Positions 57,627 to 64,000 of a DNA stretch of 64,000 nucleotides are shown here, piece after piece. Below the pieces are notes generated by a model. It saw only the letters and a list, made by a program, of their open reading frames with translations, did no database searches and was not told the DNA's origin. This DNA is from Aquanectria penicillioides (Eukaryota; Ascomycota; Sordariomycetes; Hypocreales; Nectriaceae): assembly GCA_003415625.1 (NCBI GenBank), contig PYIU01000009.1:310001-374000 (forward strand), in the 5' to 3' direction. Position numbers and translations under genes: made by a program. The number at the start of each line of letters is the position of its first letter. Positions within the stretch are counted from its first letter, which is position 1.

Positions 57627-59457
57627 TTAGTCTGTCTTGACACCAACTTTACCAATCTTCCTCAACCCCCAAGAATCACTACCAAAGTGGTGACGTTCAA
57701 TGCCAGACAATACCAGTAAGCTGCTCGGTACCCCTCCAAGAGAGCGACAGGGCTTCCTTTATCCTCGATGTGAGACTTCATTGTAATCGAACTGGCAATG
57801 GCCGCGGAGGATGCCAACCCAAAGCTCTTGCCAATCTGTGCAATAGTGTTGTAGACACCCCCAGCCACTCCCTGTGTCTCAAGCGGAAAGAAAGAAGTGA
57901 TCAAAAGATTCGAGATTGTGTACAGCGCATCAGCTCCTACCGCATTCGTAAACATGGCAGGAAATACAGAGGCCCAGTAAGTCCATTCCGGGTTGGTAAT
58001 GGCCATGAGCAACGCTGACACGGACGATATAAAGACTGCGACAAAGCATGTCAAGTCTGCCCGAACTCGGTGAACAATCGCAGCCATGAGTAGATTTGTC
58101 AACGCTCCACCAATAGCTGCGGGGAGAAAAGCGACTAAATCATCGGATCAGCAAAATATTCAAAACGGTCTTTGATATCTTGGTGTGAGTCGTTGGGGAC
58201 TATGGATTTGTGTGCTCACCTGATGTTCGAATCGGTGAAAGCTTCTGCACGTCTTGGAAAAAGAATGAGGTAATAGTTTCAGTGGCATTGAATGCTCCCC
58301 AGACTAGGAATACGTTGATACAAACGCATGTAAACACGCGGTTCTTCCACAAAGAGTTGGGAATAATAGCTGGCCGTCCAAGCCTTTCTTGACGTCCGAC
58401 CCAGAAAGCAAAGGCACCCAGGGTGGCAGCAGCGAGGGTGAGCAGCGTTATATTGACTGGCTGCACAATCTTTTGGGTATTGTCCGTGATGATCCTTGGT
58501 TATTGTCAATATTACATGAATGCCAAGCCAGTGCTATATATCAAATCAAACTCAACTTACGCGAGAACATATGAGGCCATGGACAAGGACGCGCTTGCTA
58601 GCAATCCACCTACCCAATCAACTTCAGAAACAATCCGATCCCAAGAGGTCTTTTGGCGGCTTCCGGTGTCCGGGAGCGTTCGCAGAGCAATGAGAAAGAC
58701 TATAGTATTAATAATGGCTGCAATGTGAAACGCCCTGAAGGCAGTCAGCAGAATATCGATGGGCTTGAACCTGACATAGCTCACCATCTCCACCCAATGG
58801 TCTCTGCAAATACTCCGCCCAAGCACAGCCCAATGGAGAAGCCCACGGGCTGACCACCACCCATTGAGGCAAACGCGATATTCCTCCGTTTTCCAGGAGG
58901 GAAGGATCGAGTAATGATGCTAACGGCTGAAGGAAGACACATTGACACAGAAATACCCGCAAGAGCCCGGAAGATAATAAGTTCAATGCCGGTTTTCGAT
59001 AGACCACAGGCCAGCGTAAAGATTGACTGAAAAAAGCATCCCAAAAGATAGAGCATGCGAGCCCCAAAAAGGTCCGAAAGTGATCCGCAGAGAAGGAGGG
59101 TGCAGCCACAGGTCAACGAAAAAACAGATGCGGGCCTATAGAAAGTGGCCCCTCAGTAAGTGAGTTATGAGTTGGAGCACAGCGAACATACCAAAGCACA
59201 AGTCCAGCTTCAAGGGTGAGATCCTTGGCAATCGAGGGTAGGCAGACGGTGATGACACCAGTAAGCAGCGAGGTTATGCCTGTAATACATGTTACGGATG
59301 CGATAATGGTGGACGCTCTTCCTTTGGAAAGGTCCGCGTATTGAAAGACCTCGCCCTCAGAGACGGGTTGCAAAACACCAGACCGCGCTGTCGTTTGATC
59401 CACCGAGACCGAGGAAGCCGCCGGCACTGTGATCAACTCAACCGCTGTCACCGACAT
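57627..59457 (-). CDS. MFS drug:H+ antiporter, DHA2-like 14-helix type, with 3' frame break
   Basis: Five exons: 59457-59192, 59135-58785, 58734-58561, 58494-58220, 58134-57627. The N-tail is followed by helix 1, VTCITGITSLLTGVITVCLPS, then LCGSLSDLFGARMLYLLG (MFS motif A) and IIFRALAGISVSMCLPSA. About 13-14 helices are present. As given, the frame ends at 57662 (512 aa). One extra G in the C5 run at 57666-57670 gives the tail GLRKIGKVGVKTD and a stop at 57627, which is the normal end of this fungal subgroup. It likely exports toxic compounds or a metabolite at the plasma membrane. Start chosen at MSVTAVEL. Confidence 0.88.
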
Positions 59458-60289
59458 CTTCAACAGCAATGCTTGACAGGTCCGTTGGAAGAAATTAACC
59501 AAATTCCAATCGCAACCGGATCTTGTCAAGTTGAAGAAAATACACGCTTAGCGGAGGGGTAAAACGGCAAATGGATTATCAATCTCCGAGCATTGCCGAT
59601 TACAAAGCCGAGCATATTGTTACAAAGTGAAGCACCAACACCGAGGTGGGGAACGGTAAGACCTAAACGCGTGGCCTAGGTCTCAAGCCATTTGAGGGGC
59701 CACAAACAGAGGTGCTGCGAGAGAATATCGCGATGCTTGAACAAAACTCAAGCTCGATCGAATAGATTTCAAACCCGACAAAAACACCAAGGGTGGACTA
59801 GGTAGGTGCGTTAGCTGGCTTAGCACACCCGCAAGGACCGGTTTCTCAACCAGGCTCCAAATTTTGAGCCTCAATTGGGATTTTAGGTACAAATTTTACC
59901 TCTTTAGGTTATATTTAGGTAAAGTTTTTCCTTGGTGCAATCGGCCCACTGGGTCGATTTAGCAACAGGGCAACGGCGCACAAATCCCTTGACTGCCGGG
60001 TTGGAGGATCTCTCCCACCAACCAAACTACAGTTCTGAAGAGCACCCCATATTATGGCAACAAAATCAAGACCAGCAATTTTCTACTTCGAGGTTTTTAT
60101 TTAAATTGAAGCACCAGAATGCTAAAGTAGTTTTAGTATTTTGTGGCCGAAGAATACCCCATAGCCCACTCCGACAGGTATTCGCAACCGTTTGTCCTAA
60201 TACAATCACATCCAGAAACCAGGACCAGTGGTCTTAGCCTTCTGACTTCTCTCCGTAAATAGAACAACTATCCTAATATTAGCGCAAGT
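59458..60289. other. Intergenic region, promoter of MFS gene
   Basis: 832 bp with no recognised gene. It has A/T-rich tracts near 59885-59935 and 60080-60150. The first part is presumably the promoter of the MFS exporter. Confidence 0.4.
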
Positions 60290-61460
60290 TCAAAGAAAAT
60301 CAAACACTCCGCGTGAAGATTCGTACATCGGCCAGTAGGCATGGATTGCCTGGTCGTTCAATTCTTTTCTGACGTCAACCAGAAACCCGGCGACTTCCTC
60401 TTGCGACCAGCCGTGAACCCTAGTGAATGGAGCCAAGGTAAGTGCTTCTAGGAGCATTCCGGTATTTTCGTTGTTCCATGCTTCAAGCTCATTGAACTTC
60501 TTTTCCTTTGGCCAGCGGTTCATTGGCCACTTGAAGAGTGCATTAACAATGTCAACGAAGCTGACTCAGGTCATAATTTCATTAATGGCGTCAAAAGGCA
60601 GAGGTGGTCAACCTAATTAAACAGCGGCATCGTTCAGGAGAACGCACCACTCTGAGAATTTATGCTTTTCCGTCAGAGTATCATCGTCGCAATGCATAGT
60701 GCTGGAAACCTCCTGGACCTCGAAGTACCCTCCAGGAACAAGATTCCTGGTAATGTTAGACTTGCAACCACCACTGTGCTAAGGGATCAAAGCTCAACTT
60801 ACTGGAACACTTTCTTAAGTTATTCCTCCTAGTTCTGAATACTAAAGTTCATCATCCTGCTATGGATGTAGTCAAAGGGTTCTGCATAAGTCCATTCCTC
60901 GTCAATATCATCGATGATAAATCGTACTTTCGGCGGAAGACTTTTAAATTTAGAATTTGCCACACACTAATGGTATTCCTCATCATACAAGTCTGGTTGA
61001 ATGGTGGACAGATCGACACCAGTAACCTAAGACCATGTTAGCTTTTGTTGGTCTTGAAAACAGCATTATTTACGTTAGATTCCGGGTGCTCATCGGCATA
61101 ATCAACTGCCCAAAGTCCTGTACCAATTCCCACGTCTAGAACTCGATTTGGCTTCGATTACTTCGTAATTGACGGTGCTAATCCAAGCATATTGTCAAAT
61201 GTCAGAAGGAACAAATGATGCTGCAGGTCTGGTTGGTGTGAGTACATGACCAAAGATATAGTATTAAAGCATGTTTACCGAGTCTATCATTTTTAATTTC
61301 ATCGTTGGGCAGGTTATATTCTGTCTGCATCAGTGGTGTCAAGGACGCATAACTTTTGAAGGTATGAAACCACTCACTTCCATCTTTATATAGATGATAG
61401 GTTCTTCCATTCTCGCGTCAGAAGTCGATAATAGAGCTTGAGATACTCTGTGTTGAGGAG
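60290..61460 (-). pseudogene. Decayed LaeA-like SAM-dependent methyltransferase
   Basis: Recognisable pieces in order on the minus strand: RENGRTYHLYKDG, YNLPNDEIKNDRL, DLQHHLFLLTF, VLDVGIGTGLWAVDYADEHP (SAM-binding motif I), GVDLSTIQPD, FIIDDIDEEWTYAEPFDYIHSRMM and a C-terminal WPKEKKFNELEAWNNENTG to HAYWPM. In-frame stops interrupt it at 61418-61420, 61158-61160, 60967-60969, 60829-60831 and 60820-60822. Intron-like gaps still have GT..AG ends. Four of the stops can be explained by single C-to-T or G-to-A changes of expected codons. The intact family is nuclear or cytosolic and linked to regulation of secondary metabolism. This copy cannot make a full protein. Confidence 0.85.
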
Positions 61461-62416
61461 GAGACATCCTTTTAAGACGGCAGAGTCAGTGCGCTGGCAT
61501 TGAGAGAAACGGAAGTGATGAAACACCATACATCACCAAGCGAGGAATCCCGGTCAGAGGCCTAAGTTGATAGTCAGTTTATTGCCATGAATCTAAGTGC
61601 AATTATACGAGACACCTCCATCAGGGACAACAACAGGTCCTGTCACATCTGCCATTGTTTCAAGTCAAACTATACGCAACGATGGTTCGGTTGTCAGAGA
61701 ATAATTGCTCACTCAAAATGCGTCTTCCCCTCTTCAATGGCGCCAGTCATCTTTATAACTGTTCCACCGTTTTTATCAATACAGTAGCGAGCCAATGGCG
61801 GGTTGCGGGCGTTGATGAATGATATTGCAATGAACCACCATGTGCTTGGTCCTGCAGTCCTGCCATGGGTCGATGATATGCACAGGTCTGCCCACCACCA
61901 CAAAGTCTACATGGCGTAGCACTCACGAAAAAGCTCGTTTAAGAAAGTAATTCAAACCTGCCCGTAATAAGGAATCTAATTTCTGATCATAAAGCGAAAA
62001 TTCACGTCGGGGGCTTATTCCGAGAGATCGCCAAGCCAGTATGCGCCGATCTAATCAGATCATAGGTATCGGCACCAAGCCTAAGGAAATAGGGTTGAGG
62101 CGTATTCACTGGGGGCATTCAGTGGTTTATTGCTACACAACAACAGCCAAGGAGTTTCCCGAATAGGTCAGTGAAATTCCGATCATCGCCGTGTACCCCG
62201 CTTATCAAGACAGCCTCAAACTTGCACCCCTCCATTTGCTTGTGATATCAACTACTCAGGGTCTTGATCCAGAGACCGGTGAAATCTGGTGTTTCAGTGC
62301 AAATCCATATGACTCTTTTTAACTTTCACTAAAGCTTCTGCACTTTTGTATTCATTGCTATCTTATCTCCGTAATGCTCATTCTTAATCTTTCACTTGCA
62401 ATGCCTCTAACGTTCA
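61461..62416. other. Intergenic region, no confident gene
   Basis: 956 bp. A minus-strand open stretch at about 61709-61903 (segments such as VGRPVHIIDPWQDC in one frame) looks weakly protein-like in two frames and could be a further relic next to the decayed methyltransferase. I cannot name it. Confidence 0.3.
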
Positions 62417-64000
62417 TCACTCATCAAACACTTTGCCAGGGTTAAGCAGCCAACTGAACATGGTCAGCGATACCTCTAATTGGTGGGATTACGGCAAAAC
62501 TTACTGCGGATCGAGGGTCTCCTTCAGAGCCTTCATCACGCCAATTGTGGCTGGGCCGAGTTCCTTCTGTAGGCAGTGCTTGATGTCTGTCAGATTCCAC
62601 AGCGTCAAATAGGCGTATGATTCATTGCTTACCTTTTTTCCGAGTCCGATTCCGTGCTCTCCCTTTGTGAAATATTGGTCAATTGAGCTCATTGCCTCTC
62701 ATCGTAGAGCGATGATGTTGACTTACTGAGACCGTGCCTTCCATCTCCAATGCGCGATCCATCATGGCATTAATACATTCTTCCACAGCTTTGCGCTCTT
62801 CTTCTTTATCAGGCCGGTACATGACCATTTGGTGGAAATTGCCATCACCGACGTGTCCAAGCACGCTGGTAAATAGGCCTAGCTTACTAGCCTGTTCCTT
62901 GGAAATGTCTTGTTCTTGTCAGATCATGCCCACTTCAATAAGACTGGAGAATACTTACCAATAAGGTCTGCCATTCTTGACAGAGGCACCGCCACGTCTG
63001 TTGACCAAATCTGTGTCCCCTCAGGCCGAGCCGCCAGATTAGCCCAAAGTGCCTGCTTTCTAGCAGACCAGAGCGACTGCATTTGTTCTTCGGTCGTTGC
63101 AGACTCAAACGAATGGCACCCATTCGCCTGTGCAATGTCTTGCGCGAATCGCATGCTATCCTCGACGGACTTTTCAGATCCAGAGAACCTTAATACATGT
63201 CAGAGCTTCCTATGATATCATACTAGGTCTCTGTTTGCTTACTTGAGAAAAAGGGTGGGTGTCTCCTCCCAGATTCGACCACCCGCACCTCCACTAAGGT
63301 TGATGACCTTCATTTGCACATCATCCATCAACTCCAGAGCAGCTAAGGGCACGCCGCGGCGCATCATTTTGAAGGCGGCATCTGCAGCTTCTTTGACTGT
63401 TGAGAAGGTGGTGGTCGCAACGCTAAAGCTTTCTGGCACAATTGCCAGCTTTAATGTGACTTCGGTAATGATCCCCAATGTTCCCTCGGATCCCGTAAAC
63501 AGGCCCGTGAGGTTGTAGCCAGCAGATGTTTTGCGGGGCCGATGCCTTGTCTTGAAGATTGATCCATCAGCCAGAACCACTGTCAAGTTGATGACATAGT
63601 CCTTCATTGTGCCATATCGCATCGCGTTGGTACCGCTGCAATTTGTTGCCACCATGCCGCCAATCAGCGCGGTTGGGCTAGGGTCCAAAGGCAAAAATAG
63701 GCCCGTGTCCTTAATCGTATCATTTAGGTTAACCCAATTGACGCCAGGTTGTACCACGACATCCATGTCCTCGGGGTGGAATGCAACGATTTTATCCATT
63801 GCCGATAGGTCAATACAGATGCCGGAATATGGAGAGCTGAAATTCCCTTCAACGCTAGACCCTGCCCCATATGGGACCATTGGTACCTTGTACTTTGTAC
63901 AAATCTTTGCGATCGCTGAAACGTCTTCAGTCGACATGGGTCTCACAATTGCGGCAGGCCGCACGTCTGTGTTGGACGTAGACCACTCCGAATGGCCATG
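62417..64000 (-). CDS. D-lactate dehydrogenase (cytochrome), FAD-linked oxidase, 5' part outside window
   Basis: Exons inside the window: 64000-63243, 63188-62959, 62908-62727, 62662-62633, 62578-62505, 62453-62417. The gene continues beyond the right edge, so start and any targeting sequence are missing. The PCMH FAD domain includes VPMVPYGAGSSVEGN, GGMVATNCSGTNAMRYG and FTGSEGTLGIITEV. The C-terminal FAD-oxidase domain has LGHVGDGNFH (His ligand region) and TVSGEHGIGLGKK, split across a 30-nt exon, and ends in WLLNPGKVFDE. It oxidises D-lactate or a related 2-hydroxy acid to the 2-oxo acid, passing electrons to cytochrome c or 2-oxoglutarate depending on subtype. Whether it is mitochondrial cannot be judged. 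Confidence 0.92.

Noticed and set aside
1..64000. tRNA, rRNA, CRISPR array or intact transposon
   Set aside because: No cloverleaf-like box A/B pair, rRNA motif, spaced repeat array, terminal inverted repeats with transposase, or long terminal repeats were recognised on reading both strands.

Overview
This is fungal nuclear DNA. Nearly every gene has short introns (about 45-80 nt, GT..AG), and the protein families (Zn2Cys6 and C2H2 regulators, ACS-type and DHA-type MFS carriers, fungal amino acid permeases, LaeA-like methyltransferase) point to a filamentous ascomycete (Pezizomycotina). The gene mix suggests Sordariomycetes, perhaps Hypocreales, but that is inference. I support about 25 genes, one of them cut by the right edge, plus two pseudogenes. 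No rRNA, tRNA, CRISPR or intact transposon was recognised. Exon borders were placed by hand from splice signals, frame and family similarity.

Layout. 1.3-6.6 kb: a C2H2/RING protein, a secreted HEYGH metallopeptidase and a methionine-permease-like carrier. 8.4-14.7 kb: an ACS-family MFS, an APC-superfamily permease and a secreted protein of unknown family. 15.2-23.9 kb: a hexokinase-family sugar kinase divergent from a Zn2Cys6 regulator, then a gene-poor stretch, then glucosamine-6-phosphate deaminase. This looks like part of an amino-sugar catabolic module. 25.2-29.1 kb: an intronless luciferase-like flavin monooxygenase and a secreted M14 carboxypeptidase.

29.2-51.5 kb is the most interesting part. 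Ten genes lie here: beta-hydroxyacid dehydrogenase, GST-like protein, HOGA/DapA-type aldolase, aspartate-type aminotransferase, 5-oxoprolinase, 2-oxoglutarate/Fe(II) oxygenase, ACS MFS carrier, C2H2 regulator, a second GST-like protein and an extended SDR reductase. Their promoters share a palindrome, GAGGAGCTCCTC or close variants (core GGAGCTCC). I found no match to the core in the promoters outside the block. The zinc fingers of the block's own C2H2 regulator are predicted to prefer GNGGAG, which is one half of the palindrome. I read the block as a co-regulated catabolic cluster. A tentative route runs from a 5-oxoproline-type substrate through (hydroxy)glutamate and 4-hydroxy-2-oxoglutarate to pyruvate and glyoxylate.

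51.5-64 kb: an SDR fragment, a Baeyer-Villiger-type monooxygenase, a second Zn2Cys6 regulator, a DHA-type MFS, a decayed methyltransferase and the 3' part of a D-lactate dehydrogenase.

One warning applies throughout. Six otherwise sound genes each carry a one-base frame break in a G run of the coding strand, and one extra G repairs every one of them. Sequencing undercalls are the simplest explanation.
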